15,712 nucleotides of DNA, from positions 1 through 15,712 of the forward strand of contig JBCBJX010000077.1 of the NCBI GenBank assembly GCA_038522735.1, written 5' to 3'. A program made the position numbers and the translations under genes. The stretch's first letter is position 1, and every line of letters begins with the position of its first letter. This stretch comes from JBCBJX01 sp038522735 (lineage in GTDB: Bacteria > Pseudomonadota > Alphaproteobacteria > Caulobacterales > Parvularculaceae). The notes under the pieces are model-generated. The model ran no database searches. It was not told the origin of the DNA and saw nothing but the letters and a program-made list of their open reading frames with translations. Of the stretch, positions 6,620-13,181 are shown piece after piece.

Positions 6620-6726
6620 CGTCCTGAGGAGCCGACGCGAAGCGGCGGCGCCGCGAAGGACGGACGCACGCGCCGCGCCCGCCGCCGTCCTTCGCGACGC
6701 CCGCGTTCCGCGGGCTCCTCAGGACG
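6620..6726. repeat. Paired palindromic repeat inside the valine cluster
   Basis: The outer arms CGTCCTGAGGAGCC (6620-6633) and GGCTCCTCAGGACG (6713-6726) are perfect inverted copies. The inner arms CGCGAAGGACGG (6652-6663) and CCGTCCTTCGCG (6685-6696) are also perfect. Each half is one unit of about 44 bases: outer arm, small hairpin, inner arm. The right half's small hairpin is CCCGCG-TTC-CGCGGG (6700-6714). This is the layout of a REP/BIME-like intergenic repeat. RNA from either strand would fold strongly, so the downstream hydrolase gene could be reduced or protected relative to the dehydrogenase gene. No T-tract for a classical terminator. Confidence 0.85.
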
Positions 6727-6737
6727 AGGATCGTCGC

Positions 6738-7886
6738 CTAAGCCTGGTACGGCTTCAACAGGTCCCGCGCCACGATGAGGCGCATCACCTCGTTCGCGCC
6801 TTCGAGAATCTGGTGGACGCGGACGTCCCTTAACATTCTTTCAAGCGGATAGTCGCGCAAATACCCGTAGCCGCCGTGGGTCTGGAGGGCCTTGTTCACC
6901 ACCTCGAAGCCGACATCCGTCACGAAACGCTTCGCCATGGCGCAGAGCTTCGTCGCCTCGGGCGATTTTTTGTCGAGCGACCAGGCGGCGCGGTAGAGGA
7001 GCGTGCGGGCGGCTTCGAGCTCCGTCGCCATATCGGCGAGGGTGAATTGCAGCGACTGCTGCTCGTTGAGGCGCTTGCCGAAGGCGCGGCGCTCGTTCGT
7101 ATAGTCGAGGGCCTGCCTGAGCGCGGCGTTCGCCGTCCCGAGGGAACAGGCCGCGATGTTGAGGCGCCCGCCGTCGAGGCCCATCATGGCGAACTTGAAG
7201 CCCTCTCCCTCCTCCCCGACGCGGTTCGCGACGGGGATGCGGACATTGTCGAAGGAGACGACGGCCGTCGGCTGCGAGTTCCACCCCATTTTGCGCTCGT
7301 TCGCGCCGAAGGAGATGCCGGGCATGTCTTTTTCCACGAGCACGGCGGAGATGCCCCGCGGCCCGTCCTCGCCCGTCCGCACCATGACGAGATAGAGGTC
7401 CGAGACCCCGGCGCCGGAGATGAAGGCCTTCGATCCGTTGAGGACATAGTCGTCGCCGTCGCGCACGGCCTTCGTTTTCAGGGCCGCCGCGTCGGAGCCG
7501 GAGCCCGGCTCCGTCAGGCAGTAGCTGCCGAGGATCTCCCCCGCCGCCAGCCGCGCCGCGTAGGTTTCTTTCAGGTGCTCCGACCCGAAGGCGTCGATCA
7601 TCCACGTCACCATGTTGTGGATGGAGATGAACGCCGCGGTCGATGTGCACCCTTCCGAGAGCGCCTCGAAGACGAGCGCCGCGTCGAGCCGCGTAAGGCC
7701 CGACCCGCCGACGTCCTCCGACGCGTAGATCGCGGCGAGGCCGAGCTCGGCGGATTTCTTGATCGTCTCGACGGGGAAGATCTTCTCCTCGTCCCAGCGC
7801 TCCGCATGGGGCGCAAGCTCGTCCCGCGCGAACCGCCGGGCGGTCTCCTGCACGGCGAGCTGGTCGTCGGTCAGTTGGAAGTGCAT
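6738..7886 (-). CDS. Acyl-CoA dehydrogenase, probably isobutyryl-CoA dehydrogenase
   Basis: A 382-residue flavoenzyme starting at the ATG at 7886, with GGAGGAG just upstream; the stop of the VOC gene lies inside this leader. It has the family's order: an N-terminal helical domain; SYCLTEPGSGSDAAALKTKA (121-140), the flavin- and substrate-binding signature; the beta domain through about 235; and a C-terminal helical domain with THGGYGYLRDYPLERMLRD. Glu362 in HQILEGANEVMR is at the catalytic-base position of the medium/short-chain and isobutyryl enzymes. Oxidation of isobutyryl-CoA to methacrylyl-CoA is inferred from clustering with HIBCH and mmsA; sequence alone would not exclude another short branched acyl-CoA. 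Electrons would pass to ETF. Confidence 0.92.
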   Translation of the reverse strand: MHFQLTDDQLAVQETARRFARDELAPHAERWDEEKIFPVETIKKSAELGLAAIYASEDVGGSGLTRLDAALVFEALSEGCTSTAAFISIHNMVTWMIDAFGSEHLKETYAARLAAGEILGSYCLTEPGSGSDAAALKTKAVRDGDDYVLNGSKAFISGAGVSDLYLVMVRTGEDGPRGISAVLVEKDMPGISFGANERKMGWNSQPTAVVSFDNVRIPVANRVGEEGEGFKFAMMGLDGGRLNIAACSLGTANAALRQALDYTNERRAFGKRLNEQQSLQFTLADMATELEAARTLLYRAAWSLDKKSPEATKLCAMAKRFVTDVGFEVVNKALQTHGGYGYLRDYPLERMLRDVRVHQILEGANEVMRLIVARDLLKPYQA

Positions 7887-7887
7887 C

Positions 7888-8340
7888 TTATTCTCCTCCA
7901 GCCCGCTGGCGCTCAACCTCGCGCGCGCGGCGCTGCAGCTCCTCGTGCGGGATATCTTCCTTATAGGTCGCGATCCACCACCAGTTCCCGGCGGGGTCCT
8001 CCACCCCGCCGTCCCGGTTGCCGTAGAACTGATCCGCAGGCTGCATCATGGGCGAGCCGCCGGCGGCGATCGCCTTCTCAAACGTGGCATCTGCGTCCTC
8101 GACGAAGACGTAGAGGAAGGCCGGCCGGTGCATCATCTCGCTTTCGGCCTCCGCGAACATGAGGGTCGTGTCGTCGATCTTGGCGACGGCGTTCCAGATC
8201 TCGCCGCTCGAGCGCCGGAGCGGCTCGCCCAGCACTTTCGCGCCGAAGACGGTATTGGCGAACTCCAGCGACTTTTCCGCGCCCCTGCAGACGACGAAGG
8301 CGGTGACGGTCGTGTGGTCCGGGGCTTTCCAATTGGTCAT
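7888..8340 (-). CDS. VOC-family (PhnB-like glyoxalase fold) protein
   Basis: A 150-residue protein starting at the ATG at 8340, preceded by GGAGGAG. It shows the betaalphabetabetabeta pattern of the vicinal oxygen chelate superfamily: VTAFVVCRGAEKSLEFANTV near the start, FLYVFVEDADATFEKAIAAG (75-94) opening the second module, and DQFYGNRDGGVEDPAGNWWW (103-122), the signature of PhnB-like members. Its TAA stop is two bases from the dehydrogenase ATG, so the two are translationally coupled. The reaction is unknown; many PhnB-like proteins are uncharacterised. Tight linkage to the valine genes suggests a part in CoA-ester or aldehyde handling, as inference only. It begins 22 bases after the toxin gene. 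Confidence 0.85.
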   Translation of the reverse strand: MTNWKAPDHTTVTAFVVCRGAEKSLEFANTVFGAKVLGEPLRRSSGEIWNAVAKIDDTTLMFAEAESEMMHRPAFLYVFVEDADATFEKAIAAGGSPMMQPADQFYGNRDGGVEDPAGNWWWIATYKEDIPHEELQRRAREVERQRAGGE

Positions 8341-8362
8341 GGCGGCTCCTCCTCCCCCCCCT

Positions 8363-8782
8363 CTAACACGCCGCGACGCGCATGTGGCCTTCGCCGCCAT
8401 AGGCGAGGAGTTCGCGATCGCGGGTGACAAGAAAACGTCCCCGCTCGCGCGTCTGCGCGGCGAAAATCCGATCCGCCGGATCTCTAGGCGGCTTCCCCGG
8501 CAAGAAGGACGACTCCGCCAGAATATCGGTCGATAGCGGATCAAGCTCGATAATCGGTTCCGAGATAACGTCGGTGAACCAATCCGCAGCGCGCTTCGCC
8601 AAGTTGACGCGACCGCGCGCCGAAAGCATGCCGACCTCCCATGCCGAAACCGGAGAAACGAGGAGCGTCTCGCCCGCCTCTAAGGCGTCGCCGACCACGT
8701 CACGCCCCTCGCCGCGGAGTGGAATGCCTTCAGCGAGCCAGATCACGGCGCACGTATCGAGAAGAATACGCGGCCGGTTCAT
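8363..8782 (-). CDS. vapC: VapC-type PIN-domain toxin (ribonuclease)
   Basis: A 139-residue PIN-domain protein. The acidic metal-binding residues are in the expected places: Asp9 in ILLDTCAVIWL, Glu49 in SAWEVG, Asp101/Asp104 in PRDPADRIFAAQ, and Asp122 in LVTRDREL. VapC toxins are Mg2+-dependent endoribonucleases that cut tRNA or rRNA. The ATG overlaps the upstream gene's stop by four bases (ATGA), the typical coupling of toxin to antitoxin. All active-site acids are intact, so the toxin is probably functional. It sits inside the mmsA-to-HIBCH cluster on the same strand, which is an unusual place for such a pair. Confidence 0.88.
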   Translation of the reverse strand: MNRPRILLDTCAVIWLAEGIPLRGEGRDVVGDALEAGETLLVSPVSAWEVGMLSARGRVNLAKRAADWFTDVISEPIIELDPLSTDILAESSFLPGKPPRDPADRIFAAQTRERGRFLVTRDRELLAYGGEGHMRVAAC

Positions 8783-9243
8783 TCGCCGAAACGCTCAGTC
8801 CACTTCTCGTTATCCGCCGCCCAGACTTCGCTGATCGGTTCTGTCAGATCGACCCCAGGGGCGATGGTGACGGTCCCTTTCATGAACCCGTAAACATCCT
8901 CAAGCTTCAAGCCGGTTTTCGGTTTGTAGGCCGCCGGCGCCTCCGCGAGGCCCGCGGGCGGGCCAGAGCCGTCGTCAGGCGGCGTTTTGTCGAGGTCGGC
9001 CTTGCGGAACACCAGCTTGCGTCCCGCCATATCGACGTCCGCCGTCTTATAGCCGGCGTTCAGCCAGGCGTAGGTAGCAACACTGTTGCTCGGATTGTTG
9101 GACCACCAGGCGCGATGTGCGCTAGCCGATTTCGGCAACTCCGCCTCGATAATCTTCTCAATTTGTGAGAACGTGACTGCAAGAACTTGATTTTTCTGAG
9201 ATTTCAGCCATTCTTCCAGCGCGGAGTACTTTCCCTTAGCCAT
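8779..9243 (-). CDS. Probable antitoxin: DUF7662-like domain plus toxin-binding tail
   Basis: A 154-residue protein, much longer than a typical 70-90-residue VapB. Residues 5-80 (YSALEEWLKSQ, VTFSQIEKIIEAELPKSA, HRAWWSN, AWLNAGYKTADVD, LVFRK) match my memory of DUF7662, a small domain of unknown function. A Pro/Ala/Gly-rich linker spans about 86-108. Residues 112-148 (LKLEDVYGFMKGTVTIAPG, then VDLTEPISEVW) resemble the toxin-binding tails of Phd/VapB antitoxins. No AbrB, MetJ or Phd DNA-binding domain is seen, so DUF7662 may do that job. The start at 9243 has AGAGAGG upstream. It is coupled to vapC by a four-base overlap. Function is inferred from that pairing and the tail. Confidence 0.7.
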   Translation of the reverse strand: MAKGKYSALEEWLKSQKNQVLAVTFSQIEKIIEAELPKSASAHRAWWSNNPSNSVATYAWLNAGYKTADVDMAGRKLVFRKADLDKTPPDDGSGPPAGLAEAPAAYKPKTGLKLEDVYGFMKGTVTIAPGVDLTEPISEVWAADNEKWTERFGE

Positions 9244-9321
9244 GGTTCCTCTCTTAATCGCCGTCGGGGGATTCGCCGAACAACTCTATGTGGCGCAAGG
9301 AAATGCAGAAAGCAACACAAA

Positions 9322-9336
9322 AGGTACACAGTACCT
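9322..9336. promoter_or_regulatory. Perfect inverted repeat, candidate operator of the toxin-antitoxin pair
   Basis: AGGTAC-ACA-GTACCT is a perfect six-base inverted repeat with a three-base centre. It overlaps the mmsA stop codon (9335-9337) and lies about 80 bases before the antitoxin start. Antitoxins usually repress their own promoter through such sites. It could instead be a weak structure in the mmsA 3' end; no T-tract follows. Confidence 0.4.
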
Positions 9337-10828
9337 ACTTCATGGTCGGAATCACGAAGTCCGCGCCCTGAACGTCTTCCGGCCAGCGGCTGGTGATCGT
9401 CTTGATCTTGGTCCAGAACCGGACGCCTTCCGGCCCGTGCTGGTTGACGTCGCCGAAGCCTGAGCGCTTCCAGCCGCCGAAGGTGTGGTAGGCGAGCGGC
9501 ACCGGGATCGGCACGTTGACCCCGACCATGCCGACATCGACCCGGCGGGCGAACTCCCGCGCCGCCGCGCCGTTGCGGGTGAAGATCGCGACGCCGTTGC
9601 CGTATTGGTGCTTCGAGGGAAGCGCGACGGCCTCCTCGAAATTCTCCGCCCGGACGATCTGCAGGACGGGCCCGAAGATTTCCTCCTGATAGGAGCGCAT
9701 TTCGGGCCGCACCCGGTCGAAAAGCGAGCCGCCCATGAAGAAGCCGTTCTCATAGCCCTGGAGGGAGAATTCGCGGCCGTCGATCAGAAGCTCCGCCCCC
9801 TCCTCGACGCCGGTGTCGATCCATTCACGCACCTTCGCATGGTGCTGGGCGGTGACGAGGGGGCCGAGATCGGAAGCCTCGTCCATGGACGGGCCGACCT
9901 TCAGAGCTTCGACCTTCGGCTTCAGTAGCTCGATCAGCGCTTCCGCCGTTCCGCGGCCGACCGGCACGGCGACGGGCGTCGCCATACAGCGCTCCCCGGC
10001 CGATCCGTAGGCGGCGCCGATGAGCTGGTTGGCGACGGACTCTAGGTCCGCGTCCGGCAGCACGACCGCGTGGTTCTTCGCGCCGCCGAAGGCCTGGACC
10101 CGCTTTCCATGGGCGGCGCCCGTCCGGTAGATGTAATGGGCGATGTCGGACGATCCGACGAAAGAGAGCGCGCGGACCCGCGGATCCTCGAGCAGCGTAT
10201 CGACCGCCTCCTTGTCGCCGACGACGGTGTTGAGAACCCCGGCGGGCGCCCCCGCCTCCATCATCAGTTCTGCAAGGTGGAGCGGCGCGGACGGATCTTT
10301 TTCCGACGGCTTGTTGATGAACGTGTTCCCGCAGGCGATCGCGACGCCGAACATCCACATGGGGATCATCGCCGGGAAATTGAACGGGGTGATCCCGGCG
10401 CCGACGCCGAGGGGCTGGCGCATGGAGTAGACGTCGATGCCCGTCCCGGCGCTCTCCGTGTACTCGCCTTTCTGGAGGTGCGGGATCCCGCAGGCGAATT
10501 CGATGACCTCAAGGCCCCGCTGCACGTCGCCGCGGGCGTCGGCGAGCACCTTTCCGTGCTCGGAGGAAATCATCTTCGCGAGGACCTCCATGTCCCGCTC
10601 CACGAGGCGCTTGAACTCAAAGAGGACGCGGGCCCGCTTCTGCGGGTTCTGCGCCGACCACGCCGGAAACGCGGCCTCGGCGACGGCGATCGCGGCCTCA
10701 ACCTCCGCGCGCGCGGCGAGGGCCGCTCTCGCCTGCACCTCGCCGGTCGTCGGATTATAGACGTCGAGGAAGCGGCCGGAGGTCCCCGCGACCCGCTCCC
10801 CGTTCACGAAATGGCCGAGTTCCTTCAT
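9335..10828 (-). CDS. mmsA: CoA-acylating methylmalonate-semialdehyde dehydrogenase
   Basis: A 497-residue aldehyde dehydrogenase of the MMSDH group, converting (methyl)malonate semialdehyde, NAD+ and CoA to propionyl-CoA (or acetyl-CoA), CO2 and NADH at the end of valine catabolism. Visible features: PFNFPAMIPMWMFG with Asn150, INKPSEKDPSAP (171-182) for cofactor binding, GSAGERCMA with catalytic Cys281, and YQEEIFGPVLQI. The AFGGAKNH segment replaces the usual ALDH Glu general base, a mark of this CoA-dependent group. FGGWKRSGFGD near the C-terminus is standard. GGAGGA precedes the ATG. It is the first gene of the minus-strand cluster and diverges from the DUF2237 gene. Confidence 0.96.
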   Translation of the reverse strand: MKELGHFVNGERVAGTSGRFLDVYNPTTGEVQARAALAARAEVEAAIAVAEAAFPAWSAQNPQKRARVLFEFKRLVERDMEVLAKMISSEHGKVLADARGDVQRGLEVIEFACGIPHLQKGEYTESAGTGIDVYSMRQPLGVGAGITPFNFPAMIPMWMFGVAIACGNTFINKPSEKDPSAPLHLAELMMEAGAPAGVLNTVVGDKEAVDTLLEDPRVRALSFVGSSDIAHYIYRTGAAHGKRVQAFGGAKNHAVVLPDADLESVANQLIGAAYGSAGERCMATPVAVPVGRGTAEALIELLKPKVEALKVGPSMDEASDLGPLVTAQHHAKVREWIDTGVEEGAELLIDGREFSLQGYENGFFMGGSLFDRVRPEMRSYQEEIFGPVLQIVRAENFEEAVALPSKHQYGNGVAIFTRNGAAAREFARRVDVGMVGVNVPIPVPLAYHTFGGWKRSGFGDVNQHGPEGVRFWTKIKTITSRWPEDVQGADFVIPTMK

Positions 10829-10995
10829 GGCGTCCTCCGATGCGCGTCGGCGCGCGTTTTTGCCTCTTTTTGCACGCTAATTGCGCCGGCTTGCGCTTCC
10901 AAACGGCGCGAGGAGCGTGCGCGGGGCGCCGGGTCCCGTGGCGGAAAATCGCGCCGGAAGCGCCTATTTCAGCGGGGAACGATGGAGGCTCAACC
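10829..10995. promoter_or_regulatory. Divergent promoter region between mmsA and the DUF2237 gene
   Basis: This 167-base stretch must carry promoters for both genes. TTTTTGC occurs twice, ten bases apart start to start (10857-10863 and 10867-10873), on one face of the helix, a spacing suited to a dimeric or cooperative regulator. No clear -35/-10 pair was found on either strand, and no regulator gene is adjacent. Confidence 0.35.
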
Positions 10996-11385
10996 ATGTA
11001 CGATAGCGACCCGAACGGCGGCGGAGGCCGCGCCCGCAACGTCCTCGGCGGCCCCCTCGCCGACTGCTCCCGCGATCCGCTGACCGGGTTTTTCCGGGAC
11101 GGCTGCTGCAATACGGGGCCCGCGGACGCGGGCTCCCACACGGTCTGCGCGGTGATGACCGAGAACTTCCTCGCCTTCACCAGATCGGTCGGGAACGACC
11201 TCTCGACGCCGCGTCCGGAGTATCGGTTTCCAGGCCTCAACCCCGGCGACCGCTGGTGTCTCTGCGCCGCCCGCTGGCTCGAAGCTTATGAGGCGGGGAA
11301 AGCGCCGAAGGTCGCGCTGGACGCGACCCACGCCGCGGCGCTGGCGATTGTTCCACTGGAGGCGCTGAAGGCGAACGCGGGCTAG
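10996..11385 (+). CDS. DUF2237 family protein
   Basis: A 129-residue protein with GGAGG seven bases before the ATG. It carries the whole family pattern: RNVLGGPLADCSRDPLTGFF (14-33), RDGCCNTGPADAGSHTVCAV, MTENFLAFTRSVGNDLSTPR, PGLNPGDRWCLCAARWLEAY and a closing ATHAAALAIVPLEALK. The conserved cysteines (Cys24, the CC pair, Cys51, and the CLC pair) could bind a metal or act in redox chemistry, but no biochemical role is established that I know of. The family is widespread in proteobacteria and cyanobacteria and extremely conserved. It diverges from mmsA and is convergent with the PAS gene three bases beyond its stop. Confidence 0.9.
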   Translation: MYDSDPNGGGGRARNVLGGPLADCSRDPLTGFFRDGCCNTGPADAGSHTVCAVMTENFLAFTRSVGNDLSTPRPEYRFPGLNPGDRWCLCAARWLEAYEAGKAPKVALDATHAAALAIVPLEALKANAG

Positions 11386-11388
11386 GCG

Positions 11389-11895
11389 TCAGCTCGCTTC
11401 GGCGAGTTCGTAGGGCTCGAAGAGCCGGCCGGAGACCGCCCCGAGCACATCGGTCACGGGCCCGTCGGGGTCGGCGCAGAGCGGCAAGAGGATCACCCGG
11501 AAGGCGAGGCGCTTCCCGTCGAAACGGGTGAGGACATCTTCAACCGGCACCGGCGCCGCGGTGCGCGCGACCTCGCCCGCGCGCTCGGTCGCCTTGGTGA
11601 GCAAGGTGCAGCGCCAGTCGTCGCCGCCCGAAAGCATGACGCCGCAATACTCGCGGACCTCGTCGCCAAGATGGGTGAAGAACGGGAAGTGGGCGCTGCG
11701 CTCCAGGTCGAGGATGAAGCACTGGTCCCAGTCCGCGCCGAACTGGTCGCGCTTCAGCGCCGCCGGCTTCGGAAAGCCGCCCTCGTCGCAGAGCCGCGTC
11801 CAGACCGTCGTCACCCGGCGCACCAGGCGCCGCTCGGACTGAACGACCGCACCGGCTTCCACCGTTCCTTCGCTCGCCCCCGGCTCTTCGGTCAT
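11389..11895 (-). CDS. PAS_5-like sensor-domain protein
   Basis: A 168-residue protein. The region from about residue 22 (RRLVRRVTTVWTRLCDEGGF) through FGADWDQCFILDLERS and FPFFTHLGDEVREYCG, to RFDGKRLAFRVILLPLCAD near the end, resembles the PAS_5 domain common in alphaproteobacteria. That domain occurs as a free-standing PAS protein without an output module. I prefer the ATG at 11895 because AGGCGG lies nine bases before it; an ATG at 11943 would add 16 residues without a ribosome-binding site. No HxH, GGDEF or kinase domain follows. The ligand and partner are unknown. It is convergent with the DUF2237 gene. Confidence 0.7.
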   Translation of the reverse strand: MTEEPGASEGTVEAGAVVQSERRLVRRVTTVWTRLCDEGGFPKPAALKRDQFGADWDQCFILDLERSAHFPFFTHLGDEVREYCGVMLSGGDDWRCTLLTKATERAGEVARTAAPVPVEDVLTRFDGKRLAFRVILLPLCADPDGPVTDVLGAVSGRLFEPYELAEAS

Positions 11896-11993
11896 GGAAA
11901 AGGCCCGCCTGTTCGATCGCCCGACTTTCGCCGTAAAAATCATTGGTCGGCGTTGATATCGGATTAAGTCAATTGCTCAGGTTCGCCGGACTT

Positions 11994-12032
11994 GCGTCCT
12001 AAAGGGGACGCCCCCATTACCGTTGCGACGGT
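11994..12032. other. Two small hairpins upstream of the microprotein gene
   Basis: GCGTCC (11994-11999) pairs with GGACGC (12006-12011) around TAAAGG, and ACCGT (12019-12023) pairs with ACGGT (12028-12032) around TGCG. They lie in the leader of the plus-strand genes starting at 12073. They might be a structured 5' leader; neither looks like a known riboswitch and no T-tract follows. Confidence 0.3.
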
Positions 12033-12072
12033 CCGGGGGGCCGGCTCGTTAAAATTCGAAAGGAGGCGGCCG

Positions 12073-12153
12073 ATGGCGGCGCTCATCGTGATCATCGGGT
12101 TCATCGGGTTCTTCGCGGCGCTCAACCTCATTGAGTTCGGAAGCATCGACTAA
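12073..12153 (+). CDS. 26-residue membrane microprotein
   Basis: The frame runs from ATG (12073) to TAA (12151-12153) with an excellent ribosome-binding site, AAGGAGG, six bases upstream. The peptide starts MAALIVIIGFIGFFAALNLI and ends EFGSID: one uninterrupted hydrophobic helix with a short acidic tail and no signal cleavage site, so an inner-membrane microprotein is expected. The strong Shine-Dalgarno sequence is the main reason to believe it. The exchanger gene begins 59 bases downstream on the same strand with a weaker ribosome-binding site, so they may share a transcript. I do not recognise a named family; it could help assemble or regulate a membrane complex, possibly the exchanger. 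Confidence 0.65.
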   Translation: MAALIVIIGFIGFFAALNLIEFGSID

Positions 12154-12212
12154 GCCGGCTCCGTCGCCCGCATGCGCTGCAGCGCCGCATCCCACCGACG
12201 ACGGACCCGTTG

Positions 12213-13181
12213 ATGAGCCCCATCGTTTTCCAAGACGTCTCCCTCGCGATCCTCGGACTGGTCGTCCTCCTTGTCGCGGGCGACCTTTTGGTGCGCGGCT
12301 CCGTCGCCCTCGCGGGCGCCCTCAACATTCCGAAGCTCATCGTCGGCCTCACGATCGTCGCCTTCGGGACGTCGGCGCCGGAGCTCATGGTCTCGATCAA
12401 AGCGACGCTGACGGGCGACGCGGGCATCGCCATCGGCAACATCGTCGGCTCGAACATCGCGAATGTTCTGCTGGTGCTCGGCGTTCCGGCCATCATCTAT
12501 CCGGTCGCGAGCAAGGAGCCGGGGTGCCGGCGCTACGCCTCGGCGATGCTGGGCGCGACGGCGCTTTTCGCCTTTTACGCCTACGCGCAGGGCGCGATCG
12601 GCATGACCTCCGGCGTCGTCCTTTTCGGCGGGCTCCTTCTTTACCTCGCCTACGCCGCCGTCCGCGCCATGAGCGGCGACGAGGATCCGATGGCGACGGA
12701 TATCGAGGAGTTCGAAGCGAACGGTTCGGCCCTAAAGATCGCCGCGTTCCTCATTCTCGGCCTCGTCGGCCTGCCGCTGGGCGCCAACCTCCTCGTTGAG
12801 AACGGCGCGGAGATCGCCCGTGAGCTGAACGTTCGCGAAGAGGTGATCGGCCTCACTCTCATCGCCTTCGGCACCTCGCTGCCGGAACTCGCCACCACGG
12901 TTTCCGGCGCGATCCGGCGCGAACAGGGGATCGTCATCGGCAATATTCTGGGTTCGAACATCTTCAACCTGCTGGCCGTCGGCGCGGCGATCGGCGTGTT
13001 CGGCGGCGCCCGCTTCGACGAATACGCCCTGACGCTCGACATCCCTGTGATGATCGCGGCCGCCTTGATCATCGCCGTCGTCGTCTATACGCGGGCGACG
13101 ATTTCCCGCGGTCTCGGCCTTCTCTTCCTCGGCGGGTATCTCGCTTACATCTTCGTTCTGACGCGGACGGCCGGCGTATGA
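12213..13181 (+). CDS. Na+/Ca2+ exchanger (CaCA family, YrbG/CaxA-like)
   Basis: A 322-residue inner-membrane antiporter with about ten hydrophobic segments in two inverted halves. Each half has the alpha-repeat: VGLTIVAFGTSAPELMVSIK (Glu57), then AIGNIVGSNIANVLLVLG; and IGLTLIAFGTSLPELATTVS (Glu225), then VIGNILGSNIFNLLAVG. The GTSxPE and GSN motifs hold the ion-coordinating residues of the NCX_Mj type. The central cytoplasmic loop is short and acidic (SGDEDPMATDIEEFEANGS, 154-172). The family extrudes Ca2+ using the Na+ gradient. I chose ATG 12213 over a TTG just before it; the ribosome-binding site is weak (GACGGA). The stop overlaps the next ATG by four bases, coupling it to the SDR gene. 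Confidence 0.93.
   Translation: MSPIVFQDVSLAILGLVVLLVAGDLLVRGSVALAGALNIPKLIVGLTIVAFGTSAPELMVSIKATLTGDAGIAIGNIVGSNIANVLLVLGVPAIIYPVASKEPGCRRYASAMLGATALFAFYAYAQGAIGMTSGVVLFGGLLLYLAYAAVRAMSGDEDPMATDIEEFEANGSALKIAAFLILGLVGLPLGANLLVENGAEIARELNVREEVIGLTLIAFGTSLPELATTVSGAIRREQGIVIGNILGSNIFNLLAVGAAIGVFGGARFDEYALTLDIPVMIAAALIIAVVVYTRATISRGLGLLFLGGYLAYIFVLTRTAGV

Noticed and set aside
6620..6726. Intrinsic terminator in the valine cluster
   Set aside because: The stem is strong, but no T-tract follows on either strand and the internal two-unit symmetry fits a REP/BIME-like repeat better.
6876..8162. A 428-codon open frame on the plus strand
   Set aside because: It is antisense to the acyl-CoA dehydrogenase and VOC genes, whose motifs are unambiguous; the composition (Arg/Gly/Ala-rich, no family pattern) is that of a high-G+C shadow frame.
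10070..11083. A 337-codon plus-strand frame crossing the mmsA promoter
   Set aside because: It is antisense to mmsA and runs into the DUF2237 gene in another frame; no domain pattern is visible.
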